Below, in pieces: positions 1 to 8,240 of a stretch of 34,551 nucleotides of DNA. The stretch is from Halomonas sp. ALS9. Its GTDB lineage: Bacteria > Pseudomonadota > Gammaproteobacteria > Pseudomonadales > Halomonadaceae. A model generated the notes under the pieces. The model did no database searches and was not told where the DNA came from. It saw only the letters and a program-made list of their open reading frames with translations. Made by a program: the position numbers and the translations under genes. The stretch is taken from NCBI RefSeq assembly GCF_001651035.1, contig NZ_LXRG01000043.1, forward strand, positions 1 through 34,551. Direction: 5' to 3'. The stretch's first letter is position 1. Each line of letters starts with the position of its first letter.

Positions 1-24
1 ACCACTCACCACTCACCACTCACC
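1..24. repeat. 7-bp tandem repeat at the left edge
   Basis: The unit actcacc is repeated with period 7 for just over three copies and is cut by the window edge, so its full length is unknown. It lies about 60 bases before the dgt start. It may be a short variable-number repeat between genes; no function can be read from it. Confidence 0.7.
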
Positions 25-82
25 CTAACGTACGGTTTTCTGGCGTTTTATGTCAGAATGCACTCCTCTAGGAGGAATGCCC

Positions 83-1414
83 ATGACTCAGATGCGCTGG
101 GAACAGTTACTTTCCCCACGTCGTCTTCACGACCAACGCTCCACAAGTACTCGTGAAATTGGTCGCAGCCCATTTCATAAAGATCACGACCGAATTGTTT
201 TCTCAGGCTCTTTTAGGCGCCTAGGGCGTAAGACCCAGGTGCATCCACTGACCGAAAACGACCATATCCATACTCGCCTAACCCACTCGCTAGAGGTTGG
301 CTGTGTGGGACGTTCCTTGGGCATGATTGTGGGTGAACTGTTGCATGATCGTTTGCCTGAATGGATTACCCCTGCTGACCTTGGCGTCATTATACAAACG
401 GCATGTCTTGGTCACGACATTGGTAATCCCCCTTTCGGTCACGCCGGAGAGTATGCTATTCGCGACTGGTTTCTGCGTGCTCAAAGCAGTGGTCTGTTAG
501 AGGGCCTTTCAGAGGCGGAGCGCGAGGATCTGTTGACCTACGAAGGTAATGCCCAGGGTTTTCGGGTAATTACCCAGATCGAATACAACCAGTTCAATGG
601 CGGTATGCGGCTAACAGCGGCCACCCTTGGCACACTGCTGAAATACCCGTGGACGGTTCGTTACGGTGGTCGAGCGGGCAAGTTTGGCGCTTATCAGTCG
701 GAGCAAGCCCTGCTAAAAGAGGTGGCCGAGGCGGTTGGTCTGTTACCCCAAGGCGATCAACGCTGGTGTCGCCATCCATTAGCTTGGCTTGTGGAAGCCG
801 CCGATGATATCTGTTATGCCCTGCTAGACCTGGAAGACGGCTTAGAGATGGGTATTCTGCGCTATGAGGAAGTGGTCGAAATTTTGCGCCAGATTGCCGG
901 CGATTTCCCTGCCGAATATGCGGAGATGGAGCGTAACAACGTTTCTCAGCGACGGCGTATCGCGCTATTACGTGGCGCCGCCATGGAGCGGGCGGTAAAC
1001 GATGTCGGCGCGGTGTTTGTGCAGCATGAGCAGGCCCTGCTGAGCGGCACGCTCAGTGATGACCTCTTAGAGCTGTGTCACCCTGATTTGGGGTGGGGCG
1101 TTCAGGCGGCGAAGCAGTTGGCTAGAGAGCGTATTTTTCAGAATGAGCGCAAGGCAAAACTAGAAATTGGCGCCTATACGACGCTGGGCATTCTGCTGGA
1201 AGCCTTTATTGGCGCTGCACATGAGCTTCACCACACAGGTCACTCATCGTTTAAACACCAGCGTGTACTGGCTCTGATTGGCGAAAATACGCCGCTGCCT
1301 TCATGGACGCTTTACGATAGCTATCGACGAATGCTGGACTTTATTGGTGGGATGACAGACCACTATGCGGTCGATCTGGCCCAGGAAATGGGCGGCCGAC
1401 TGCGCGGCGATTGA
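83..1414 (+). CDS. dgt: Deoxyguanosinetriphosphate triphosphohydrolase (dGTPase)
   Basis: This protein of 443 residues belongs to the HD-domain dNTP triphosphohydrolases, which cleave dGTP (and often other dNTPs) to the deoxynucleoside and tripolyphosphate and so help set dNTP pools in the cytoplasm. Visible metal-site signatures are RLTHS (His68) and CLGHDIGNPPFGH (His111-Asp112), with the N-terminal FRRLGRKTQVHP block typical of the family. The frame is open from base 50, but the start at 83 is preferred because AGGAGG at 70-75 lies seven bases ahead and the N-terminus MTQMRWEQLLSPRRL looks family-like; an ATG at 77 is too close to that site. CTCC at 63-66 could pair with GGAG at 71-74 and partly hide the ribosome site. 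The gene ends 15 bases from the convergent NERD gene. Nucleotide class preference cannot be told from sequence. Confidence 0.93.
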   Translation: MTQMRWEQLLSPRRLHDQRSTSTREIGRSPFHKDHDRIVFSGSFRRLGRKTQVHPLTENDHIHTRLTHSLEVGCVGRSLGMIVGELLHDRLPEWITPADLGVIIQTACLGHDIGNPPFGHAGEYAIRDWFLRAQSSGLLEGLSEAEREDLLTYEGNAQGFRVITQIEYNQFNGGMRLTAATLGTLLKYPWTVRYGGRAGKFGAYQSEQALLKEVAEAVGLLPQGDQRWCRHPLAWLVEAADDICYALLDLEDGLEMGILRYEEVVEILRQIAGDFPAEYAEMERNNVSQRRRIALLRGAAMERAVNDVGAVFVQHEQALLSGTLSDDLLELCHPDLGWGVQAAKQLARERIFQNERKAKLEIGAYTTLGILLEAFIGAAHELHHTGHSSFKHQRVLALIGENTPLPSWTLYDSYRRMLDFIGGMTDHYAVDLAQEMGGRLRGD

Positions 1415-1429
1415 GCGGAGGGAGGACAC

Positions 1430-2338
1430 TTAAACTGAAGGTTGGCTCAGATGTTTCAACTCCATCAACTGAGCGCGCTCAAGCAGAACATTAATGATCT
1501 TGTCATGGATGGCATCATTGAGTGGGCCTGGTGTTAGCTCGGTTATTTGCTTTGCAAGGGTATCTCCGCTGACCACTAGAATATCCGAAGCGGCTTCGCT
1601 GTTATCTATTTTCCAGCCCGGTAGCACCAATACGCCTCGTACTGGCACGGGTACGCCGCAGCGGCGCTCAAGCCAGTGAGTCAGCCAGCTAACTCCTTGG
1701 CGCGTTTTGTGCAACGGTCGACGCTCTTGCCAGTGCGGAAAGCGCAACCGCTCTCGTTCAACCGCTACTGTGTTGAGTTCGTTGCCATCGGTGCCGATAG
1801 CGAGTGTTCTTGCTCGTGTCTCGACCACAAATACGCCATGGGGTGTTACGACGACGTGATCGATCGTGAAGCTATCGGTGGGCACATCATGAAATACATA
1901 GTAAGGGTGCGCATCAGGGCGGACTAAGCGCTCCAGCTCTTGACCAACAGCCAGTTCGCAGGCTAAGCCTAATTTTAAGCGACGTATACGCTGATAGTCG
2001 CGTACCAGAAGTAACGAAAACGTCAGCACAAGTAAGGTGCTGAGCAGGCCATACAGTGCCCATTCGACCCAGTCTTGTCGCTCGACAAACAACATGCGCC
2101 CCATCCCGTAAACAAGCGGAGCAAGGCTGATAATGGGCCCTAAAGCGCCGTTTAAAAATAGGCTGGAAAAAGCTTGGTCAAGACGGCGCCGCAGGGCTTG
2201 GCCCGGTTCATGAAGGGGGGCGTTGAATGGGGAGTGAACGCGAGCATCGTGAAGGCTGCGCAGCGCAAGGACAATACTGGCCATTGCCGCCATGGGGAAT
2301 AAAAAAATCAGGGGTAACACGTATTCCAGCCAAGCCAT
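1430..2338 (-). CDS. Membrane-anchored NERD (nuclease-related) domain protein
   Basis: The protein has 302 residues. The N-terminal part holds hydrophobic segments near residues 5-26, 64-80 and 92-112, followed by a basic stretch (RDYQRIRRLK) and a soluble C-terminal half. That half carries the NERD pattern: G-x-E-L near 131-136, then FTIDHVVVTPHGVFVVET at about 157-174. Asp160 and Glu173 match the acidic residues of the nuclease-like fold. The lysine usual after the second acid (E-T-K) appears to be arginine at 175, so catalysis is doubtful. NERD proteins are thought to be related to Holliday-junction and restriction nucleases, but their roles are mostly unknown. AAGG lies seven bases before the ATG. 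The gene is convergent with dgt and downstream of yciH on the same strand. Topology would place the NERD part in the cytoplasm (inference). Confidence 0.8.
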   Translation of the reverse strand: MAWLEYVLPLIFLFPMAAMASIVLALRSLHDARVHSPFNAPLHEPGQALRRRLDQAFSSLFLNGALGPIISLAPLVYGMGRMLFVERQDWVEWALYGLLSTLLVLTFSLLLVRDYQRIRRLKLGLACELAVGQELERLVRPDAHPYYVFHDVPTDSFTIDHVVVTPHGVFVVETRARTLAIGTDGNELNTVAVERERLRFPHWQERRPLHKTRQGVSWLTHWLERRCGVPVPVRGVLVLPGWKIDNSEAASDILVVSGDTLAKQITELTPGPLNDAIHDKIINVLLERAQLMELKHLSQPSV

Positions 2339-2359
2339 TGCGGTGCCTTGCTCTGTAGC

Positions 2360-2379
2360 GACTTACCCGGTGGTAAGTC
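2360..2379. other. Perfect hairpin in the yciH-NERD gap
   Basis: GACTTACC and GGTAAGTC form an 8-bp perfect stem with a 4-base loop, and a further GGTAAGT occurs at 2385-2391. No T-run follows on either strand, so it is not a standard intrinsic terminator. It may be an intercistronic RNA hairpin or a protein site. Confidence 0.4.
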
Positions 2380-2408
2380 CCGATGGTAAGTTATAGTGGT
2401 GTAGAGGT

Positions 2409-2783
2409 CTAACCTCCAGCGAGTTTAACCTGGTAGCCGAGGGCGCTTAATTCTTGGCGCAAGGTATCGCGGTGGTCGCCTTGAATTTCAATAATGCCCT
2501 CTTTAACTGCTCCACCGGTTCCACAGCGCTTTTTAAGCGTTTTGGCCAAGGTTCTAAGCTCTTCGCTAGGCAGCGGAATGCCAGTAATGGTAGTAACGCC
2601 TTTGCCTTTCCGGCCACTCGTTTCGCGGCGAATGCGTACCACGCCATCAAGTGCTTCCAGCCGCTGCTGTTCGCTGAGCTCATCGCATTGGCAGGCGTCG
2701 AGTGGTTCCCGGCAGGTGGGGCAGGTTTTGCCATGCTCGGTGGAGTAAACCAGCCCACCAAGCTGGTCACGTAAAGAGGGCAT
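2409..2783 (-). CDS. yciH: YciH-family SUI1-domain translation factor
   Basis: This 124-residue protein is a bacterial homologue of eukaryotic initiation factor eIF1 (SUI1). E. coli YciH is reported to affect initiation fidelity and translation under stress. The SUI1 region covers about residues 45-124, with GVVRIRRETSGRKGKGVTTI, CGTGGAVKEG and IEIQGDHRD, ending in VKLAGG as in E. coli. An extra N-terminal segment has C21-P-T-C24 and C31-Q-C33, which could bind a metal; E. coli YciH lacks this. The frame is open further upstream, but the ATG at 2783 is chosen because GGGAGG lies just ahead and the N-terminus LVYSTEHGK matches the family. It starts two bases after the HAD phosphatase stop, so the two are probably co-transcribed. 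Confidence 0.9.
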   Translation of the reverse strand: MPSLRDQLGGLVYSTEHGKTCPTCREPLDACQCDELSEQQRLEALDGVVRIRRETSGRKGKGVTTITGIPLPSEELRTLAKTLKKRCGTGGAVKEGIIEIQGDHRDTLRQELSALGYQVKLAGG

Positions 2784-2785
2784 TT

Positions 2786-3484
2786 TTATCCTCCCATTGA
2801 GTGCTGAGGCACAGGGGTTTGCCAATACTCACGCGTGAGTCGCTCCACCACGGCAGGCAACTGATACATATTGCTGATCATGATAGCGTTTTCGGGCGTT
2901 GACTCGGCATCAGGGAAGCGATTTAAGTGGATCACCGTCATTCCCGCTTGAAGCGCCGCGCGTACACCAACCAAGGCATCGTCTATGGCTATGCAGTCAC
3001 GCGCTGAATAGCCCATGATACTCGCTGCGTGTAAATGTAAACAGGGTTCGGGCTTCCAGCAATTGGCGGTATAGCCACTGAAAAAGCGTTTACCAAAATA
3101 GTGGCTCAGTCCGGTTGCTTCTAGAGCCGAGCGAATTTTGCTTTCCGGCCCATTAGACACTACGGCACTGGGATAAGCCGCCAAAATATCCAGCGCTTCA
3201 TGGGCACCTGGAATGGTCGTCAACTCCTGTGCAAGCCGGGTGGCTAGATTGGCTCGCATAGAGGCTTCCATGCGGTCAAGGTGGGCAGGGTCAACCTCCC
3301 CATAGCGTTGTTGTAATTCAGCAACGATACGTCGAAAGCGCGCTCCACGAAATTCGCCAAGGTAGTCAGTAACAGCGAAAGGCAGGCCTACTGAATTAAG
3401 TCCAGCGGCCATCTCTTCAGCGAGTAGCGGTTCGCTATCGACAAGAGTGCCATCACAGTCAAACAGCAAAAGTGGGAGCGGCAT
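2786..3484 (-). CDS. HAD-family phosphatase (beta-phosphoglucomutase / YieH-like)
   Basis: The protein has 232 residues with all four haloacid dehalogenase motifs: motif I FDCDGTLVDSE (nucleophile Asp9, acid Asp11), motif II VVSNGP, the lysine in WKPEPCL, and motif IV IAIDDALVGVRAA. An alpha-helical cap lies between motif I and motif II, as in subfamily I phosphatases acting on small phosphorylated metabolites such as phosphoglycolate or sugar phosphates. The substrate cannot be told from sequence; resemblance to the 6-phosphogluconate phosphatase YieH is only from memory. AAGGA lies six bases before the ATG. It is the first gene of a likely two-gene unit with yciH. Confidence 0.85.
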   Translation of the reverse strand: MPLPLLLFDCDGTLVDSEPLLAEEMAAGLNSVGLPFAVTDYLGEFRGARFRRIVAELQQRYGEVDPAHLDRMEASMRANLATRLAQELTTIPGAHEALDILAAYPSAVVSNGPESKIRSALEATGLSHYFGKRFFSGYTANCWKPEPCLHLHAASIMGYSARDCIAIDDALVGVRAALQAGMTVIHLNRFPDAESTPENAIMISNMYQLPAVVERLTREYWQTPVPQHSMGG

Positions 3485-3657
3485 TGCGGTTCCTTGCAGC
3501 GGTTTAAACGCTGCCAGTGTTAGTTGAAGCCATCCATACTGCTATTGAACGGGATTTTACGCCATTTGTGAACACTGTTTTGTAATTTTTTGCTTGCTTG
3601 CACGTTACTCTTGAACCAGCTTAAATGGCTACGCTCATTTTAGCGGCCGCTGGCACA

Positions 3658-3672
3658 TGTCCTTTCAGGACA
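3658..3672. promoter_or_regulatory. Short inverted repeat upstream of the acidic protein gene
   Basis: TGTCCT and AGGACA are separated by three bases in the 281-bp divergent gap between the HAD phosphatase and the acidic secreted protein. The position fits an operator, but no regulator is identifiable. No convincing -35/-10 pair was found in this gap. Confidence 0.25.
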
Positions 3673-3765
3673 AGCTGTAGCGCTAGCGTTGGAAACCGCC
3701 AAGCTGCGCTGAAGAGATAGTAGGGATACACTATTCTTTTAAAACCACAACATGGAGAACACCCA

Positions 3766-4179
3766 ATGCGACTAGCCCCTTGGTTTTTACCCTTTGCACT
3801 CAGCGCTGCGTTACTCACGACGACTGGCTATGTGTTTGCTGATAATCATGACACACAGGACGAGCAGCACGAGCCTCTGGATGATGAGGCACTAGAAGCG
3901 GAATACGGTATTAAAGCGGGGTCGGTAAAACGCGACGATGAAGCGTTATCTAGCGATGCCGAAGGCGCTGATGAACAGGCACGCGCTCGTGAAGAAGAGA
4001 ACAACGAAGAAGTAGCCACCAGTGCAGGCGAAGCTGATGTAGAGCTAGAACCAGGTAAGAGTGAGGAGCGAAACCCAGAGGCTGGCACAGGCGGCACTGG
4101 CAGTCCTGAAGATGCTATTCATAGCAGCGAGGAAGAGAATAGTGAAGATGGCGAGGATGGCACCGACGATAACGAGTAA
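3766..4179 (+). CDS. Very acidic secreted or periplasmic protein, function unknown
   Basis: The product has 137 residues. It begins with a clear Sec signal (MRLAPWFLPF, a hydrophobic core through residue 23, likely cleavage after VFA at 25). The rest, about 112 residues, has roughly 40 Asp or Glu, few hydrophobics, no cysteine and no recognisable fold, so it is probably disordered. The first third contains GIKAGSVKRDDE, the least repetitive piece. Halophile envelope proteins are often acidic, but this bias is extreme; calcium or cation binding is possible but unproven. GGAGA lies close before the ATG. The gene stands alone, divergent from the HAD phosphatase and convergent with the phasin-like gene. 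I do not recognise a named family. Confidence 0.75.
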   Translation: MRLAPWFLPFALSAALLTTTGYVFADNHDTQDEQHEPLDDEALEAEYGIKAGSVKRDDEALSSDAEGADEQARAREEENNEEVATSAGEADVELEPGKSEERNPEAGTGGTGSPEDAIHSSEEENSEDGEDGTDDNE

Positions 4180-4195
4180 CGTCAGTGCCTAAGCT

Positions 4196-4546
4196 TTACT
4201 TGGCGAGTCGCTGTGAGTTAGCGCTACTTCGCTGATGGTAAGGCTTCATTGTGCGCTGGCTGGTAACCCACCAGGGGGCTTGTTTCCCGCTCATTGAATT
4301 GAGCAGCGCTTTTTGCATGACGAGGCCAGCTTCCATGCTGGCCTCGAGTTTTTCGGTGACCATGCGTTGATTTTCTTGCATCATTTTAGGACTGAAAAAC
4401 GGCTGTGTTTGCCATAAATGATTTCGCATAGTGATCGTCGACAAGGATGTTGACCATAGCTCAAAGGCCATGATGCCGACTTTCCATATATCGAACATCG
4501 CTACCGGGGTAGTGGGCATTAGGGACAGGGGAGTCGTCGATTTCAT
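4196..4546 (-). CDS. Small phasin-like protein
   Basis: This 116-residue protein has a mostly helical, methionine-rich centre (FDIWKVGIMAFELWSTSLST, then MRNHLWQTQPFFSP, MVTEKLEASMEAGLVMQKALL) and a basic tail with PYHQRSSANSQRLAK. Short amphipathic proteins with a P-x-H-x(3)-x-A-N-x-x-RL tail occur in many proteobacteria and are often called phasin-like or unknown. Binding to polyhydroxyalkanoate granules would suit Halomonas, which commonly makes them, but that is inference. AGGAGG lies 11 bases before the start, somewhat distant. No PHA synthesis gene is in the window. It sits between the acidic protein gene and the fba terminator. Confidence 0.6.
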   Translation of the reverse strand: MKSTTPLSLMPTTPVAMFDIWKVGIMAFELWSTSLSTITMRNHLWQTQPFFSPKMMQENQRMVTEKLEASMEAGLVMQKALLNSMSGKQAPWWVTSQRTMKPYHQRSSANSQRLAK

Positions 4547-4642
4547 AAGCGTTGTGGCCTCCTTGCTGGAACACGAAACGTCGTGGCCTCATCACCAGTG
4601 TTAGGGTATTAATGCTGCATTGCAACATCTATTTCATTAGCC

Positions 4643-4674
4643 AAAAAAAAGACGACCAAGCAGGTCGTCTTTTC
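4643..4674 (-). terminator. Intrinsic terminator of the tkt-epd-pgk-fba cluster
   Basis: AAGACGACC (4649-4657) pairs perfectly with GGTCGTCTT (4663-4671) around a 5-base loop. On the minus strand the stem is followed by eight T residues (complement of 4643-4650), 24 bases past the fba stop. The T-run on the other side is shorter, so it acts mainly for fba. Confidence 0.85.
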
Positions 4675-4694
4675 GAAAGGGTGTCAATACACGC

Positions 4695-5759
4695 TTATTT
4701 TACCTTGGGCGCTAGTTCGCCACGCTCATAGCGCAAGAACATATCGTCCAGACTGATCGGCTTAATCTTACTGGCATTGCCAGCCGTGCCAAAGGCTTCG
4801 TAGCGAGCGATACATAGGTCGCGCATCGCGGTAACGGTCTCTTTCAAGAACTTACGCGGGTCGAATTCAGACGGGTTCTGAGCCAGGAAGCGACGCACTG
4901 CACCGGTAGATGCCAAGCGCAGGTCGGTATCGATATTGACCTTGCGTACACCGTGCTTGATACCTTCAACGATTTCTTCGACGGGCACGCCATAAGTTTC
5001 AGGAATCTCGCCGCCGTACTGGTTAATCACTTCCAGCCACTCCTGGGGAACAGAAGAGGAGCCGTGCATGACCAGGTGAGTATCCGGAATTCGCGCGTGA
5101 ATCTCTTTAATGCGCTGAATAGACAGCGTGTCACCGGTAGGTGGCTTAGTAAATTTGTAAGCGCCGTGGCTGGTACCAATGGCAATCGCCAGTGCGTCTA
5201 CGTGGGTGGCTTTAACAAATGCTGCGGCTTCTTCCGGATCGGTAAGCAGTTGCTCCATATCCAGCTTGCCTTCTGCGCCGATGCCGTCTTCTTCACCGGC
5301 CATACCGGTTTCCAGGCTGCCCAGGCAGCCCAGCTCACCTTCGACGGAAACGCCACAGGCGTGGGCCATTTCCACCGCGCGACGAGTAACGTTGACGTTG
5401 TAATCATAGTCGGTGGGGGTTTTGCCATCTTCACCCAGCGAGCCATCCATCATGACCGAGGAGAAACCGAGCTGGATAGAGCGCTGGCAGACTGCAGGGC
5501 TGGTGCCGTGATCCTGATGCATAACCACTGGAATATGCGGAAACTCTTCAACGGCCGCCAAAATCAGATGGCGAAGGAAAGGCGCACCCGCATATTTGCG
5601 TGCGCCCGCAGAGGCTTGCACGATGACGGGCGAGTCAGTGGCATCAGCGGCTTCCATAATGGCGCGCATTTGCTCAAGGTTATTGACGTTGAACGCCGGA
5701 ATGCCGTAACCGTATTCGGCGGCGTGGTCGAGCATTTGGCGCATGCTGATCAGAGCCAT
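4695..5759 (-). CDS. fba: Class II fructose-bisphosphate aldolase
   Basis: This 354-residue cytoplasmic enzyme reversibly cleaves fructose 1,6-bisphosphate to glyceraldehyde 3-phosphate and dihydroxyacetone phosphate. Class II features are visible: the metal-binding [11 protein letters not shown] (Asp83, His84), [34 protein letters not shown] and KVNIDTDLR. Length and the C-terminal [22 protein letters not shown] resemble the longer class IIB (CbbA-type) aldolases rather than E. coli FbaA. An AGG-containing site precedes the ATG. It is the last gene of the minus-strand cluster, 80 bases after pgk, and is followed by a strong terminator. Confidence 0.96.
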   Translation of the reverse strand: MALISMRQMLDHAAEYGYGIPAFNVNNLEQMRAIMEAADATDSPVIVQASAGARKYAGAPFLRHLILAAVEEFPHIPVVMHQDHGTSPAVCQRSIQLGFSSVMMDGSLGEDGKTPTDYDYNVNVTRRAVEMAHACGVSVEGELGCLGSLETGMAGEEDGIGAEGKLDMEQLLTDPEEAAAFVKATHVDALAIAIGTSHGAYKFTKPPTGDTLSIQRIKEIHARIPDTHLVMHGSSSVPQEWLEVINQYGGEIPETYGVPVEEIVEGIKHGVRKVNIDTDLRLASTGAVRRFLAQNPSEFDPRKFLKETVTAMRDLCIARYEAFGTAGNASKIKPISLDDMFLRYERGELAPKVK

Positions 5760-5839
5760 AAAATTATCTTACCTGTTTGCGTTGTCAATTGGGTTATCTG
5801 AACGAGCACCATAAGCGCCCAGGTTCAAGTGGCTTTATG

Positions 5840-7021
5840 TTAGCTGCGTTTGGCAGCTGCTTCGAGTGCTGCCACGGCAGGCAATTGCTTGCCTTCGACA
5901 TACTCAAGAAAGGCGCCGCCGCCAGTGGAAATGTACGAAACGCGATCCGCAATGGCGTACTTATCAATGGCCGCTAGGGTATCGCCGCCACCGGCAATAG
6001 AAAAGCCCGCGCTATCGGCGATGGCCTGGGCGATCACCTGGGTGCCTTTACCAAACTGATCGATTTCAAACACACCGACGGGGCCGTTCCACAGGATAGT
6101 GCCCGCGTCTTTGAGCATACTTGCCAAATGAGCGGCGGTATCGGGGCCGATATCCAAAATCATCTCGTTGTCAGCCACCTGATCGACGGGCTTGACCACC
6201 GCTTTGGCCGATTCAGAAAACTCGGTGGCGACGACCACATCGGTAGGCAGTGGAATTGAGACCTTCTCCATCAACGCTTTCGCCTGGCCCACCAAATCGG
6301 CCTCATGGAGTGATTTGCCGACATTGTAGCCTGCGGCGGCAATAAAGGTGTTGGCGATACCGCCGCCGACAATCAGTTGATCGCATTTCTCCGCCAGCGC
6401 GGTGAGTACATCCAGCTTGGTAGAGACCTTTGAGCCGCCGACGATGGCGGCCATGGGCCGGGCCGGATGTGCCAGCGCTTTCTCAAGGGCATCAAGCTCT
6501 TGGGCAAGTAAAGGCCCTGCACAGGCGCTAGGGGCAAAACGTGCCACGCCATGGGTGGAGGCTTGGGCGCGGTGGGCGGTGCCAAAGGCATCCATCACAA
6601 AAATATCGCACAGCGCGGCGTACTGTTTCGCCAGCTGTTCGTCATCTTTTTTCTCGCCGCTATTAAAGCGAACGTTCTCTAGCAGTACGACATCGCCGTT
6701 GGCAATATCGAGGGTTTCGCCGACTGTTTCACCGAGATAGGCTTTGACCAGCGGCACCGGGCGGCCTAACAGCTCACTCAAATGTTCAGCCACCGGCGCC
6801 AGGGAAAACTCCTCGGTGGGTTCGCCTTCGGTGGGACGTCCCAAATGGCTCATCAGCATCACTTTGGCCCCAGCCTTCGCGGCTGCCTGAATCGTCGGCA
6901 GCGCGGCACGCAGGCGGGCGTCGCTGGAAACGCGGCCATGTTTGATGGGCACATTCAAGTCTTCACGGATCAGCACGCGTTGTCCTTCCAGGGGAAGGTC
7001 AGTCATCTTCTTCACGTTCAT
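5840..7021 (-). CDS. pgk: Phosphoglycerate kinase
   Basis: The 393-residue enzyme transfers phosphate between 1,3-bisphosphoglycerate and ADP in glycolysis and gluconeogenesis. Substrate-site motifs are clear: REDLNVP (Asp21, Asn23), [19 protein letters not shown] (His59-Arg62), and VVLLENVRF. The C-terminal nucleotide half has [19 protein letters not shown] and [14 protein letters not shown]. Length matches the bacterial monomer (about 390). GAGGA precedes the ATG at a slightly long spacing. It lies between epd and fba on the same strand, the classic gammaproteobacterial epd-pgk-fba order. Confidence 0.97.
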   Translation of the reverse strand: MNVKKMTDLPLEGQRVLIREDLNVPIKHGRVSSDARLRAALPTIQAAAKAGAKVMLMSHLGRPTEGEPTEEFSLAPVAEHLSELLGRPVPLVKAYLGETVGETLDIANGDVVLLENVRFNSGEKKDDEQLAKQYAALCDIFVMDAFGTAHRAQASTHGVARFAPSACAGPLLAQELDALEKALAHPARPMAAIVGGSKVSTKLDVLTALAEKCDQLIVGGGIANTFIAAAGYNVGKSLHEADLVGQAKALMEKVSIPLPTDVVVATEFSESAKAVVKPVDQVADNEMILDIGPDTAAHLASMLKDAGTILWNGPVGVFEIDQFGKGTQVIAQAIADSAGFSIAGGGDTLAAIDKYAIADRVSYISTGGGAFLEYVEGKQLPAVAALEAAAKRS

Positions 7022-7094
7022 GTGAGCAGTTTCCTCGTGTTTAGGCCGTTGAACTCAATATAAACAGCCAATGTAAACAACTGGTGCAAACAGG

Positions 7095-8132
7095 TTACGT
7101 CTGTGCGGAAAGTCTGGCCAGCCGCTGGCTAATATCGAGCATACGGTTAGCGAACCCCCATTCGTTGTCGAACCAGCACAGTAGCTTGATAAGGCGCTTG
7201 CCAGCCACTCGAGTTTGAGTCGCGTCGAGAATGCCTGAACGCGGGTCGTGATTAAAATCAACCGACGCCATAGGGGCTTCAGTGTAACCCAGCACGCCCT
7301 TTAAGCGCTGTTGACTGGCTGTCAGCAACAGCGTGTTCACATCGTCCCGGTGGGTGTCGCGGCTAACCGTGAGCGCTACGTCCATGGCAGAGACATTGAT
7401 AGTGGGGACGCGTACGTGTAGGCACTCAAAGCGTCCCGCAAGATTGGGCATCAAGCGGCTAATGCCGAGCGCCAAGCCGGTGTCCACCGGCACAATAGAG
7501 TGCATCGCCGAACGGGTTAGGCGCAGGTCGGTTTGATGATAGGCATCAATCACCGGTTGGTCATTCATCGCCGAGTGAATCGTCGTGGTGACACCGTGTT
7601 CAAGCCCCAAGGCTTCATCTAGGACGGTCAGAAGCGGCACAAGGCAATTAGTGGTGCACGAGGCGGCTGACAGAACGCGCTGAGAAAGTGCCAGCTCGCC
7701 TTCATTAATGCCCCACACAATGGTGGTATCGACGTCGTTTTCCGCTGGTTGGGAAAACAGTAGCCGCTTAGCGCCTGCTGCTAAGTGCAGCTCGGCGGTG
7801 GCGCGATCTTTAAAACTCCCGGAGCACTCCAGCACCAAATCCACATCAAGCGCTTTCCAGGGCAACTTACGTGGATCTTGTTCGCACAATACCTGGATGC
7901 GCTGGCCGTTGACAATGAGATGCTGGCCGTCGTTCTCCACGTCACCGGGAAAGCGGCCATGGGTGGTGTCGTAACGGGTTAGATAGGTGATGGTCGCGAG
8001 ATCAGAGAGCTCATTAATAGCGACCACTTCAAGTTCGGGGTGTCGCCGCTCGACGAGCGCACGCAACACGCATTGGCCAATGCGTCCGTAACCGTTAATG
8101 GCGATGCGATAGCTGGAAGCTGAATTAGCCAT
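7095..8132 (-). CDS. epd: D-erythrose-4-phosphate dehydrogenase
   Basis: This 345-residue GAPDH-like enzyme is expected to oxidise erythrose 4-phosphate to 4-phosphoerythronate, the first step of pyridoxal phosphate synthesis. It has the NAD-binding INGYGRIG near residue 13, the catalytic SAASCTTNC (Cys159) and His186 in TTTIHSAMNDQPVIDAYH. The block HSAMNDQPVIDAYHQTDLRLTR and the VDFNHDPRSGILDATQTRV segment resemble E. coli Epd more than the housekeeping GapA, so Epd is preferred; dual activity cannot be excluded. No clear Shine-Dalgarno precedes the ATG. It is flanked by lrgB (108 bases upstream) and pgk (73 bases downstream), so a separate promoter in the 108-base gap is possible. Confidence 0.88.
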   Translation of the reverse strand: MANSASSYRIAINGYGRIGQCVLRALVERRHPELEVVAINELSDLATITYLTRYDTTHGRFPGDVENDGQHLIVNGQRIQVLCEQDPRKLPWKALDVDLVLECSGSFKDRATAELHLAAGAKRLLFSQPAENDVDTTIVWGINEGELALSQRVLSAASCTTNCLVPLLTVLDEALGLEHGVTTTIHSAMNDQPVIDAYHQTDLRLTRSAMHSIVPVDTGLALGISRLMPNLAGRFECLHVRVPTINVSAMDVALTVSRDTHRDDVNTLLLTASQQRLKGVLGYTEAPMASVDFNHDPRSGILDATQTRVAGKRLIKLLCWFDNEWGFANRMLDISQRLARLSAQT

Positions 8133-8240
8133 GCAGAAGGTTGGCTCTTAAAAGTGAATCAACAATAATCGAAATAGGCTAGAACTCGTTGCGATGATAA
8201 CGTATTTCAGCGGGCGACTGTTATCGGCTAACTGCGCCTA

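Noticed and set aside
1..24. Start of a CRISPR array
   Set aside because: The unit is 7 bases without spacers, so it is a simple tandem repeat.
3651..3666. TGGCAC as a second sigma-54 promoter before the acidic protein gene
   Set aside because: The -12 GC is missing at the required ten-base spacing, so only half the element is present.
7095..8132. Housekeeping glyceraldehyde-3-phosphate dehydrogenase (gapA)
   Set aside because: The HSAMNDQPVIDAYH block and neighbours pgk and fba fit Epd better, though dual activity is not excluded.
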